Origin: Leptospira ellinghausenii
GTDB lineage: Bacteria; Spirochaetota; Leptospiria; Leptospirales; Leptospiraceae
Reading direction: 5' to 3'
Assembly (NCBI RefSeq): GCF_003114815.1
Contig: NZ_BFAZ01000012.1
Span: 879 to 64,482 of the forward strand
DNA length: 63,604 nucleotides
Under the pieces are notes generated by a model, which ran no database searches, had not been told where the DNA came from, and saw only the letters and a program-made list of their open reading frames with translations. How positions within the stretch are numbered: the first letter of the stretch is position 1; each line of letters starts with the position of its first letter. Shown here piece by piece: positions 39,086 through 47,281 of the stretch. The translations under genes were made by a program, and so were the position numbers.

Positions 39086-39703
39086 GACAACAATCACAAA
39101 AGTAGAAGAGAGAGGTAGATCGTTATCCATGGGTCATTTGTTAGATGCCAATATTGTATTTTCTACATTTAATTTTCTGTTTTGTGGGCCGGTATCGAGA
39201 CAGATTGATTTTTTGGAGGTGAGGAGTAATGTATTTCCTTAGTTGGATATTCGAAAAATTGCTAAACCAAAAATTGTTCTCAGAAAATATCATGATAATG
39301 TTGCCAGAGCTTGATATTTCTCATTAAACGATAATAATCATTTATTATTCTTTGTGCCATAGAATGTAATTTATTATTTCTCAATAACAAAAAAATTCTT
39401 GTACTTTTTCACATTCCATTGTTTCCTTGAATTGTCTTAGGTGAAGATCCAAAAAGACGCGATTCCCCCTCGAGTTTGCCCTCTTGGGGGACCTTTCTCC
39501 TTCCCCCGAAATCTCCCAAATTATGTCTCATTGTGGTTGACAAAATCCGACCTTTAGATTTAGGTTTTACTGTCCGGTAAAAGGCATTTGTCGGATGAGG
39601 TAGGCAAAGACCTCGGATCACTTCACCTAACTTGATCCCCCGCCACAAAAAGGAAGTTAAATGGTTTGGCCGAAGGCGTGTCTAGGCAAACCGAAGGGAC
39701 AAT
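39086..39703. other. Gene-free leader of the second HTH protein
   Basis: No gene is supported. From about 39400 the sequence becomes markedly richer in G and C and has several short inverted repeats. One of these, GGTTTG (39663-39668) with CAAACC (39687-39692), lies just before the RBS and ATG at 39704. It is a candidate for copy-control RNA, origin or leader regulation. Confidence 0.4.
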
Positions 39704-40234
39704 ATGAGACAAGGAATTTGGATCCCAGCTCGCATTGAGAGTAGGAGGGACCTTTCCATTGCGGAGAAGGTAATTCTTTCTGAAATTGAAAGTTTTACCT
39801 CGAGTGGAAAGTGTTTTGCATCGAACGAACATTTTGCGAACCTCTTGGGTTTGAAACCAGATACAATTTCGCGTATGATTTCCAGATTGAAAAAACGAGG
39901 ATTTGTCGTTCAAACAGGTTTTGATGGCCGAAGACGCTTCTTATCCTTGGGGTCTACTTTGGATGAAAGTACGAAGCTAACAGAAAAGACGATTATCACT
40001 TCACAAGCCAGCTCAATTGTCTTTTCCTCTCCAGCCTTGGATGAAACAATATCTCCTCTACAGAAGAATTCAATAATTAATAAAAAAGATTTGTATAAAG
40101 AGATGTTAGACAAATTCCCTGACGCTACTCGAAAAGCAGTGGAACGTGTTTTATTTGAAGGAGAGACTCCCACTTCGAAGCACTTGGCAAGAATCGTAAA
40201 TTCGATAACTGCCGTTGTTGTAGGAGATGGGTAA
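39704..40234 (+). CDS. HTH plasmid replication/partition-type protein, copy 2
   Basis: A 176-residue protein. The N-terminal winged-helix block (GIWIPARIE, LSIAEKVILSEIESF, FASNEHFANLLGLKPDTISRMISRLKKRGFVVQTGFDGRRR) is close to copy 1 at 32960. The C-terminal halves differ. RBS GAAGG at good spacing. The two copies flank parAB, about 6 kb apart and pointing away from each other. Likely a replication or copy-control factor; the exact role is not shown. Confidence 0.65.
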   Translation: MRQGIWIPARIESRRDLSIAEKVILSEIESFTSSGKCFASNEHFANLLGLKPDTISRMISRLKKRGFVVQTGFDGRRRFLSLGSTLDESTKLTEKTIITSQASSIVFSSPALDETISPLQKNSIINKKDLYKEMLDKFPDATRKAVERVLFEGETPTSKHLARIVNSITAVVVGDG

Positions 40235-40287
40235 AGATCGGATAGAAACTTATTTTTTCTGTCACGATTGTAATTTTTGCTTTCCAA

Positions 40288-40323
40288 TCTCCAGTAAGTA
40301 TACTAAAATATACTTACTGGAGA
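40288..40323. promoter_or_regulatory. Palindromic operator before the AbiE genes
   Basis: TCTCCAGTAAGTATA and TATACTTACTGGAGA are perfect 15-bp arms around CTAAAA, ending 9 bases before the antitoxin ATG. AbiEi-type antitoxins are known to repress their own promoter at inverted repeats. The right arm also contains the GGAG that could act as RBS, so a repressor here would block both steps. Confidence 0.75.
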
Positions 40324-40332
40324 TACTTGTGA

Positions 40333-40926
40333 ATGTATAAAACTCACCAACTTGTCATGGAAGAACTTTCTTTTTATTCCGCTCCAAAAGCAAAATTGAG
40401 TAAAATGATCAAATCAAACGAGATCATCCATCTTAAACGAGGAGTATTTTTAGATAAAAATGATACATCGTATTCTTTGTTTAGTATTGCATCGGTTTTA
40501 TATGGTCCATCCTATATATCATTTGAATCTGCTCTGGCCCATTATGGTATGATCCCTGAAAGGGTAAAAGGCATCACTTCAGCAATATATAACAAGAAGA
40601 AGAATAAGAAATACCATACTCCAATAGGTGACTTTTATTATTTCTATCTTCCAAAGTCTGCCTATCCATTTGGAATCGTACGGAAAGCAGAAGATGGTCA
40701 GGGTTACTTAATCGCAACACCAGAGAAGGCAATTCTTGATGTAATTTACAAAAATTCAAAGTTGAAAGGGGTAAATGAACTTAGGGAATTTCTTGTCGAA
40801 GATAAAAGAATTGAAGATGGAATGTTATCTCGATTAAACAAAATTGAAGTCACTAAACTTTGTCCAATTTACAACCAACGTCAATGTCTATTGTTACCTA
40901 AAATGCTAAGAAAATTCTATGCATAG
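40333..40926 (+). CDS. abiEi: AbiEi-type antitoxin (type IV toxin-antitoxin)
   Basis: A 197-residue protein. The N-terminal winged helix is followed by IHLKRGVFLDKND. The middle has YGPSYISFESALAHYGMIPE, the signature of the AbiEi antitoxin family, then FYYFYLPKSAYPFG and ATPEKAILDVIY. It neutralises the partner toxin without binding it and represses the operon through the palindrome just upstream. Its end overlaps the toxin start by 8 bases. Confidence 0.85.
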   Translation: MYKTHQLVMEELSFYSAPKAKLSKMIKSNEIIHLKRGVFLDKNDTSYSLFSIASVLYGPSYISFESALAHYGMIPERVKGITSAIYNKKKNKKYHTPIGDFYYFYLPKSAYPFGIVRKAEDGQGYLIATPEKAILDVIYKNSKLKGVNELREFLVEDKRIEDGMLSRLNKIEVTKLCPIYNQRQCLLLPKMLRKFYA

Positions 40927-41788
40927 TGCTATTGAAAGTATGCTTCAAAAGTATCAGTGTAAGACCACTGATGATTACAAAAATGCTCTAAAAGAAATCA
41001 TACAAGAAGTTGCCCTCCTTGGGCTTTTTAGAGGCGGCTTCTTTAAATATGCAGCATTTTATGGAGGAACAGCACTTCGAATTTTTTATAACTTGGATCG
41101 TTTCTCCGAAGACCTGGATTTTAGTTTAGTTCGTAAAAGCAATAAATTTAAATTCCAAGATCATTTGCGATCTCTCGAAGATGAATTGGGATCTTATGGT
41201 TTTGATATGTCTGTCGAAGTAAAAACAAAAAAAATAGAAAGTCAGATCCAATCTGCTTTTATTAAAGGTGGAACACTGGTGCACCTAATTAAGATCAATA
41301 CCAATCAGAATCTTGGACTTCAAATTCCAGAAAATGAACAATTGAAAATTAAATTAGAAATTGACATTGATCCACCGGCAAAGGCATCTTATGAAACAAA
41401 ATACCATCTAACGCCTATTCCTTTTCCTGTTACCTTGTTTACCAAGCCATGTTTATTTTCAGGCAAAGTGCATGCAGTTTTATGTAGAGATTGGAAATCT
41501 CGAGTCAAAGGTAGAGATTTTTATGATTACGTTTGGTATTTAAAAAACAAAACACCGGTTGATTTAGACCATCTCAAAGCGAGGATGGTGCAATCTGCTC
41601 ATTTAAAATCAAAAGATAAATTCAATATATCGATTTTAACGGAAATGCTTATTGAGAGATTCAAGTCCGTTTCCATTTCGCAAGCTAAGACCGATATTCT
41701 GCCTTTTGTTTCGAACTCTCAGGAATTAGATGTCTGGTCAACTGAGTTCTTTATACAGATTACAAAAGATCATTTAAAGTCCGAATAG
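40919..41788 (+). CDS. abiEii: AbiEii-type nucleotidyltransferase toxin
   Basis: A 289-residue protein. The nucleotidyltransferase core is FYGGTALRIFYNLDRFSEDLDFSL near residues 42-65, with the GG...EDLDF metal motif. The later segment has KLEIDIDPPA and SRVKGRDFYDYVWYL near 195-210. The family blocks growth (abortive infection or plasmid addiction) by nucleotidyl transfer. Forms an operon with abiEi; likely stabilises this replicon. Confidence 0.87.
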   Translation: MHSAIESMLQKYQCKTTDDYKNALKEIIQEVALLGLFRGGFFKYAAFYGGTALRIFYNLDRFSEDLDFSLVRKSNKFKFQDHLRSLEDELGSYGFDMSVEVKTKKIESQIQSAFIKGGTLVHLIKINTNQNLGLQIPENEQLKIKLEIDIDPPAKASYETKYHLTPIPFPVTLFTKPCLFSGKVHAVLCRDWKSRVKGRDFYDYVWYLKNKTPVDLDHLKARMVQSAHLKSKDKFNISILTEMLIERFKSVSISQAKTDILPFVSNSQELDVWSTEFFIQITKDHLKSE

Positions 41789-41846
41789 AGCGAAAATTAC
41801 AGCAATCCAGCTAAGTGGACTTGTTACCACTAAAGGTAAGTTTAAA

Positions 41847-41870
41847 AATTGACCAGTAAAATGGTCAATT
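41847..41870. promoter_or_regulatory. Palindrome before the HipB relic
   Basis: AATTGACCA and TGGTCAATT around a 6-base spacer, 20 bases before the ATG of the HTH fragment. Probably the old autoregulatory operator of the HipBA pair. Confidence 0.5.
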
Positions 41871-41889
41871 AACTGGAATTAAATGCATC

Positions 41890-42168
41890 ATGAACATAAC
41901 AAGAACCTATTCTCGTTTGGCAAAAAATGCCCGTTCTCTTTTAATAAAGGAAATCCAACTGACACGGAAAGAAATGGCTTGGTCGGAACGAATACTCGCT
42001 GAACGGATTGGAATCTCTCGGATTACCTTACGAAAAATTGAAGTAGTAAATATGACTGTGGCTATGGTCATGTCGTGATAGCCAAATAGAATGCTATTCG
42101 CTTGGCCAAGTTGGTTGGGATTAATGTCGCCGATGTCAATCCAACAAAAGCCGCAAAGAAGGTTTGAA
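41890..42168 (+). pseudogene. HipB-like HTH antitoxin relic
   Basis: The frame from 41890 encodes an XRE-type HTH (MAWSERILAERIGISRITLRKIE) but breaks after NMTVAM at about 42060. After a shift, the sequence encoding AIRLAKLVGINVADVNPTKAAKK continues to the stop near 42168. This is the size and order of a HipB-type antitoxin with a frameshift. Confidence 0.5.
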
Positions 42169-42289
42169 GGACTAGGAAACGAATAGTAGTGGCACGCATT
42201 CTCCTTGCGACTCGGTGAAATGTTAGCGTGTGGTGCAAGTTAGGGAAAGCTAAGTGAAATCATCTGACACCGATTTGCTTCTCCAAAGG

Positions 42290-42500
42290 AAATATTGGAA
42301 GAGCTTTTAAAGAGATTGGTCTTCAATATACTTTCAGAAAATACCTATGATCATGCAAGTAACCACTGTGCCTTTTGGGATGCGAAACTCTGATTTTGAC
42401 ACTACTCTATGATATATATCCACATGCAAGATAGGGTAACGAAGCAACACAAGCTAAGCTCGTCACAGGGGAAGATAGAAGGAGATAAATTCATTTATGT
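42290..42500 (+). pseudogene. HipA-like kinase toxin relic (C-terminal piece)
   Basis: The sequence near 42340-42385 encodes ENTYDHASNHCAFWDAK, matching the HipA catalytic pattern N-T-x-D-H-x-x-N-H. A shifted frame then gives LLYDIYPHAR and GNEATQA, matching the HipA C-terminal block. Several stops and shifts follow. It is the decayed partner of the HipB relic. Confidence 0.5.
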
Positions 42501-42829
42501 ATACAAGCTAGAAATCAGCTCCTTCTACAGAAACAATAGGTAATTGAATTCGTTAATCAACAAATTCATATAATCGAAAAAAGGAAAACGTTATATGAGG
42601 AAGAAGAGCTAAGCCAAATCGATCGAAACTTACTTTGGAGAAGACAGTTTTTAAATGTGTATTCAATATTCGGTTAATTATAAAAATTATTCGTATATAC
42701 TATCTTAAATCATCACCCAGCGTAATTTTAAGGAAACTATTCAAATCTATTTCCGATTGTAATGAAAGAAAAATATTAATCAAATTGAGAAGGATTATTT
42801 GGTTCACTAAATTATTTATGAAACAATTT

Positions 42830-43051
42830 TTAAACATCCAACAGATCTTTTGGTTTCACTTTCAGTTTCTTTGAAATATTAAATAATGTTTTTATAGTAA
42901 AATTCGATTTTCCTGCTTCAATTTCTTGTAAGGTTCTAACCGGAACTGAGTTCTCTCCCAAATCATCAAAACTTTCCTGAGTTAAGGCGCGTTCGGCTCT
43001 AATTTTTTTTATTTTTTTACCAATTTTCAATAAATATTCATTTAATTCCAC
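42830..43051 (-). CDS. XRE-family regulator (module 1)
   Basis: A protein of about 73 residues with HTH LTQESFDDLGENSVPVRTLQEIEAGKSNFTIKTLFNISKKLKVKPKDLLDV. I choose GTG at 43051 as start because the frame upstream is hydrophobic and unrelated; TTG at 43057 is equally possible. It is divergent from the broken lipoprotein gene at 43092. It resembles the regulator at 48022-48264, also divergent from a lipoprotein gene. An ACAC-N10-GTGT inverted repeat covers its start region (43050-43067). Confidence 0.6.
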   Translation of the reverse strand: MELNEYLLKIGKKIKKIRAERALTQESFDDLGENSVPVRTLQEIEAGKSNFTIKTLFNISKKLKVKPKDLLDV

Positions 43052-43091
43052 ACGCAATATAATGTGTGTTAAGAGAATTATGGAGGAACTG

Positions 43092-43631
43092 ATGAATAAA
43101 ACTTGAATACTGTTGTAAATATTGGTTAGCTGCAAATCTTCTTTTCAAAGCCGAGAAGCTGCTCAGAAAGAATCTGAGACTAATCCAGCTATTTTTGAAG
43201 ATTCACTTTTTATTAAAGGTAAGCTAGCAGGAAGAGTTGTCTCCTGGGGTAACTTCTCTGATCCAAAACCTGAGTCAAGACAGAAGTATCTGGGGATGCT
43301 TATGGGAAATTATCAAGCTACTCCAGGCTTTTCTGAAGTATTCCCATATGATTCTTGCGGAAATAAGGATACTAGAGCATACAGAGGTAGTGAATTTTAT
43401 GATCTTAAGGGAAATTTGAAGTTAGTGATCATTGAAGACATTGTTGATGCAAAATTATGCAAAGGCACTGGTCAATATATAGTTCTTACTTACAAAACCA
43501 AAGGAGAAGGTTATTTCGCTCGTTCGAATGATTTTTTAAATATCTTTAGAAAAATCCAAACACTTTATGATGATTCATTTGCATATATCGCGATTTTGAA
43601 AAAGCATGAAGATTTATTTACTAACGATTAG
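43092..43631 (+). pseudogene. Lipoprotein gene with two stops inside the signal peptide
   Basis: An ATG at 43092 with GGAGG at ideal spacing opens a frame MNKT-stop-ILL-stop-ILVSCKSS. TGA and TAA sit where Leu codons (TTA) would complete a normal lipoprotein signal before the lipobox Cys. After that the frame is open for 169 codons to 43631. A TTG start at 43122 could still make the body without export. The body (NPAIFEDSLFIKGKLAG, PYDSCGNKDTRAYRGSEFYDL) is related to 48789-49526. It overlaps the MORN gene by 26 bases. Confidence 0.6.
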
Positions 43632-44622
43632 TCTCATTTTCTTCAACTCATGTCAAACGACAAGAGAGAAATTCTGGAAGGAATCAAATCAGCATAAGCT
43701 TGTTGCGACCTGTAGAGACATTACTGCAGTAACTGCTAAAACTGGTGAGTGCATTCAGAAAACATGTAAACCTGGAGTTTGCAAGACTGGTGATTGTCTT
43801 AATGGGAAAGGTAGTATGCTTTTCCCAGAAGGATCTAGTTATGTAGGCAGTTTTGTAGATGGTGAATTCCAAGGTAAAGGCACATTAAATTTATGTGATG
43901 GAGCTGTTATTGAAGGAACATTCCAAAATGGATTTGCCGTTGGAGAAGCTAATTTTTTTTTAGCTGATGGCAGTAGATACAAAGGGCCGGTTGTAAATAG
44001 TAAACCACAGGGATATGGAATGTGGGTATCTGCAGACAGATCTCTTCTCTATGAAGGTGATTTCTCAGACGGTAAAAAGAATGGATATGGAATTCTGGAG
44101 TCTAGCGATGGTGGAACATGGCAAGGTGAATTTAAAAATGACCAACTAGATGGAGAAGCTAGATTCAAGAATAAGGAATTCAGTCTAAACGGGGAGTGGA
44201 AAGCCGGTAAGCAGATTGGTGAACACAAATACCTGGATATGAATGGTCCAGGTTATGTTCGATTTTCTGATGACGGAACAATATTAGAGGCGAAAACTGC
44301 AGAAGATATTAAGAACGATAGAGTTGCGATGCAGATTTTTGCAAGAGCACTCAAAGACCAGAAAAACCAATCTGATTTACGAAAAGACAAAGATTTTTGT
44401 AACAAATTAATGTATCAGTTGGCTGATTTTGTTGGAAGTTCTAAACATACTGGTTGCAGTGCTCAGTGTAGATCGGCGTGTGGAAATATGTGGGACATCA
44501 ATTCCAAAGAGGGTGATAGGTGTGAAAGACAATGCAGATTATGTTGGCAGGTTCTAGAATTTGAACCCAATGATTGTAAATCAGTAAGTCCTTATCCGAT
44601 GGTAATGCCTGATAGAATTTAA
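43606..44622 (+). CDS. MORN-repeat lipoprotein
   Basis: A 338-residue protein. The lipoprotein signal is MKIYLLTISLIFFNSC. Residues 60-200 hold five to six MORN repeats (YVGSFVDGEFQGKG, IEGTFQNGFAVGE, YKGPVVNSKPQGYG, YEGDFSDGKKNGYG, WQGEFKNDQLDGEA). The C-terminus is Cys-rich (GCSAQCRSACGN, CERQCRLC). Probably at the outer membrane or periplasm; MORN proteins bind lipids or partners. Its start lies inside the end of the broken lipoprotein gene, so both were one operon. Confidence 0.75.
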   Translation: MKIYLLTISLIFFNSCQTTREKFWKESNQHKLVATCRDITAVTAKTGECIQKTCKPGVCKTGDCLNGKGSMLFPEGSSYVGSFVDGEFQGKGTLNLCDGAVIEGTFQNGFAVGEANFFLADGSRYKGPVVNSKPQGYGMWVSADRSLLYEGDFSDGKKNGYGILESSDGGTWQGEFKNDQLDGEARFKNKEFSLNGEWKAGKQIGEHKYLDMNGPGYVRFSDDGTILEAKTAEDIKNDRVAMQIFARALKDQKNQSDLRKDKDFCNKLMYQLADFVGSSKHTGCSAQCRSACGNMWDINSKEGDRCERQCRLCWQVLEFEPNDCKSVSPYPMVMPDRI

Positions 44623-44698
44623 GGCAGTTCACATAGTAGATTAGATTCGGTTCTTCTTTAAAGAGTTGTTTCTGATCTACTATATGTATCATTCTGAG

Positions 44699-46750
44699 TT
44701 AATCATATTCGGGAATTTCTAAAATGGAGAAAATAATGATGATGGTTTCAAATTCATGTGGTCTTGATCTACCTATTGCTTGAATGAGTTCATTTTTTGC
44801 CAATAGGTAGTAAAGTTCATTAATTTCATCCTTCTTCGATATTTTGTAATAGTAGGTGCTGTTGTAAGACTTAGATGAATTTTGGTTCGAAAGTTTAATT
44901 CTAGTTTTCTCAATCAGATCAAAATTGCAGTCCTTTCCATCGCCAATTCCAAGAGCAGTTACGAATAATTTGAAGTAATCACTACCTGGAATTGGAGTTC
45001 CTAAGATAAATAAATTTTCGCCTTTGATGTTATTTTGAGATGTCGTTGCATAGAAATGTAAGTCTGCTTTTAATCCTTTGTAGGAAATTACTTTGAAACC
45101 GTTATTTCTGTAATCAGCTATAAATTTCTGTGCTAATTCTTTATTCTCTGGCTTAAGTAGATCTGTTTTAGAGATATTGTTTTCAGATATTCTTGTGATT
45201 TTACTTGAAAGTTTTGGAGACTTAATTTTCAAAACCCTCAAATCGTCTTGAAACAGTTTCTCATAAAGTGGGAGAAGGGGAGTAGCAGAAAGAACAACGT
45301 ATGTTTTGTCTGTTGGTAGATGTGATTCTTTAAGGATACAATATTCGTTACCTTTCATTAGAATATGAACGGGATTTAGGAGCATCTCTAAAAATCTAAG
45401 TTCATTTGATTTAAGATTAGGATATTTTTTTGAGAATAAAGTTGGGTTACTGATGCTGATATCTAAGATTGATAGGACCAGGATTTTCTCATCCTTTGAG
45501 AGTATTATAGTTTTTGTCTGACCTTCTTGAAGGCTTAAAATTTCAGACGTTCGTTTCTTTGATCTTAGGAATTTGAAATGATTTAAGCAATCTGGAAGAT
45601 TGATTTTTAGTGTTTGAAATTCAAAAAAAGAATCTAAGATACATTCATCAAAGATAATGGTATCGAATTTTTCTTTTGAAAGATTGCTTTTGAAAAATTT
45701 AGCGTGTGTCGTGACTATGAACTGATTATTGGAGATTATTGAATTGCATTCTTGAATGTAGTCTTGGTAAGCTTGGTGAATTTTTAACTCTAAATCATTT
45801 TCTAGATTCAGTTGATCGAGCCATTTAGTTGTGTAAACTGAATCTTTTGATTTAGCTTCTAGATATCTTTTTACAGAAATAGGAAGAGAGGGTAGAGCTG
45901 TGAAGTTTGGAAATTCAGCTATGTTTTCAAGACGTTTTACCAGAAGAAGTATTTTCTTGTTTTTAATTGTTTCTGGTAGTAGATTAACTGCAAATGATTT
46001 TCCGGTTCCTACTTGGGATGATATGACATTCATGTTGTGAGTTGGATTCTGGATCGTTTGATGGAGTAGATTTTGAAGTTGAGTTCTAGCTTCTTCCAGA
46101 GATGGAGAAGGAAAAGAGATATCTAGTTTTTGTTTAATATCTAGGTGTTGGTTCGTAAAATAGAAATCGGTATAAGAGATATTCTGTTGAAATTTTGTTC
46201 TTGGCGATCCGTAGAAAAATCTTGAACATTCGAATAGAACTTCATCGTATACTGACTTATTCTCCCCAAAGAAACTTTTCCTTAGTGTATAGCTGAGGAA
46301 GTTTTTGCAAGAATCGTAATAGCGAGCAATGTCCAAGTTTGGAATTGCTCTCCCTACCTTTTTCAGTAAGATTTCTTGGTATTTTTTAGTTAATTCTTCT
46401 ATGAGATATTCAGGCATTATTACAAGCATGTGGATGTGATTGCTGGTATGGAAATTCTCAGTTGTGTGAATAATCGCTATTTTTGGAAAACATAGGTAGA
46501 TTTGATTTCTTTGAGAGTTTTTAAGTTCGCTGTTAAGGTATTTGTTTTCTAGATTTTGGAAGGTTTGCGTTACTATTTCTATTATTTTTTGAACTGAGAT
46601 TGGGTAAGGGAAGATGGGATTAAAAGTTAATTGGAAGACTTTGTAGTCAAGGAATGGTGCTTTCTCGATTAGGTAGTCGAATTCTTCTCTTAGTTTCTCT
46701 AGTGAGTAACGTTTTGTATTTGGTTTTAATTTAGATATTGCTTCGCCCAT
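44699..46750 (-). CDS. HUH-type Rep-like domain fused to an SF2-type helicase
   Basis: A 683-residue protein. The N-terminus fits a rolling-circle Rep layout: motif 1 VFQLTFNP (38-45), HUH motif SNHIHMLV (103-110, His105 and His107) and a candidate tyrosine in NFLSYTLRK (Tyr154). From about 240 comes a helicase: Walker A SSQVGTGKS (244-252), Walker B IIFDECILD near 365, VLSATP near 487, and QAIGRSRPHE near 655, the motif VI of SF2. Nicking plus unwinding would make it a replication or mobilisation protein. SF2 is unusual for a Rep partner (SF1 or SF3 are common). It may be the real replication initiator here. Motif reading only. Confidence 0.6.
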   Translation of the reverse strand: MGEAISKLKPNTKRYSLEKLREEFDYLIEKAPFLDYKVFQLTFNPIFPYPISVQKIIEIVTQTFQNLENKYLNSELKNSQRNQIYLCFPKIAIIHTTENFHTSNHIHMLVIMPEYLIEELTKKYQEILLKKVGRAIPNLDIARYYDSCKNFLSYTLRKSFFGENKSVYDEVLFECSRFFYGSPRTKFQQNISYTDFYFTNQHLDIKQKLDISFPSPSLEEARTQLQNLLHQTIQNPTHNMNVISSQVGTGKSFAVNLLPETIKNKKILLLVKRLENIAEFPNFTALPSLPISVKRYLEAKSKDSVYTTKWLDQLNLENDLELKIHQAYQDYIQECNSIISNNQFIVTTHAKFFKSNLSKEKFDTIIFDECILDSFFEFQTLKINLPDCLNHFKFLRSKKRTSEILSLQEGQTKTIILSKDEKILVLSILDISISNPTLFSKKYPNLKSNELRFLEMLLNPVHILMKGNEYCILKESHLPTDKTYVVLSATPLLPLYEKLFQDDLRVLKIKSPKLSSKITRISENNISKTDLLKPENKELAQKFIADYRNNGFKVISYKGLKADLHFYATTSQNNIKGENLFILGTPIPGSDYFKLFVTALGIGDGKDCNFDLIEKTRIKLSNQNSSKSYNSTYYYKISKKDEINELYYLLAKNELIQAIGRSRPHEFETIIIIFSILEIPEYD

Positions 46751-46990
46751 ATGCTATTTTCCCTTTTCTTTTTTTTGAGAAATTTCATTTGTTAAGGCAG
46801 TCCAGTAACAAATTAATTTTTCCTTCTAATTTATCTTATCCCTCTCTACAAAAAGTTTGTTTGGAAATCGCTGAATTTGTTGGAAAAATTAAAAAATTTT
46901 TAAAAGAAAAGGCAAATAGGGGATTTAGCTTCCGAAATATTGGTCGATTCAGAAGCAAAAAAAAAGAAAATGGTGTTATCTAGGGAAAAC

Positions 46991-47006
46991 GTCCATTTAA
47001 ATGGAC
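46991..47006. promoter_or_regulatory. Palindromic operator GTCCATTTAAATGGAC
   Basis: A perfect 16-bp palindrome two bases before ATG 47009 of the HTH gene. A near-identical palindrome covers the -10 of the recombinase promoter (47248-47263). It is probably the binding site of the small HTH protein. Confidence 0.65.
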
Positions 47007-47008
47007 AG

Positions 47009-47227
47009 ATGAAGCTGATAAAAGAAAAAGCCGAATTAATTCGGAGGATTCAAGCTAAGATGAAAACTGACGGACGGACTATTCGTCAGTTGGCAGCTGA
47101 TACAAATTTATCCAAATCTCAAATTCACAAGCTCGTTGTAGACGAGCATCCGAATGTCTCGCTTGATCATGTTTTAATAGTGTGCCAGGAGCTTCGAATT
47201 CCCTACGAACTTAGTTATAAGCCTTAA
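47009..47227 (+). CDS. Small Cro/XRE-type regulator
   Basis: A 72-residue protein (an ATG at 46940 or 46970 in the same frame would lengthen it). The HTH is TIRQLAADTNLSKSQIHKLVVDEHPNVSLDHVLIVCQELRIPYEL. The start is uncertain: the ATG at 47009 has almost no room for an RBS after the palindrome, while upstream starts would put the palindrome in the coding region. It lies just before the tyrosine recombinase gene, with the same palindrome at both promoters, so it likely controls itself and the recombinase. Confidence 0.65.
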   Translation: MKLIKEKAELIRRIQAKMKTDGRTIRQLAADTNLSKSQIHKLVVDEHPNVSLDHVLIVCQELRIPYELSYKP

Positions 47228-47231
47228 TGAA

Positions 47232-47263
47232 TTGACAAGACTTAAATGTCCATTATAATGGAC
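47232..47263 (+). promoter_or_regulatory. Consensus promoter with palindromic operator for the recombinase
   Basis: -35 TTGACA (47232-47237), 16-base spacer, -10 TATAAT (47254-47259), both perfect. The -10 lies inside the palindrome GTCCATTATAATGGAC (47248-47263). An AAAGGAG RBS follows before ATG 47282. A strong promoter held off by a repressor is the obvious reading. Confidence 0.8.
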
Positions 47264-47281
47264 AAAAGGAGATAGCTCAAA

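Noticed and set aside
42635..42874. 79-codon plus-strand frame
   Set aside because: No RBS, no domain, strongly biased to Ile/Lys/Phe as in random AT-rich sequence, and it overlaps the XRE regulator on the other strand.
46738..46983. 81-codon plus-strand frame overlapping the start of the HUH gene
   Set aside because: No recognised domain and no RBS; its second half is the upstream region of the HTH gene.
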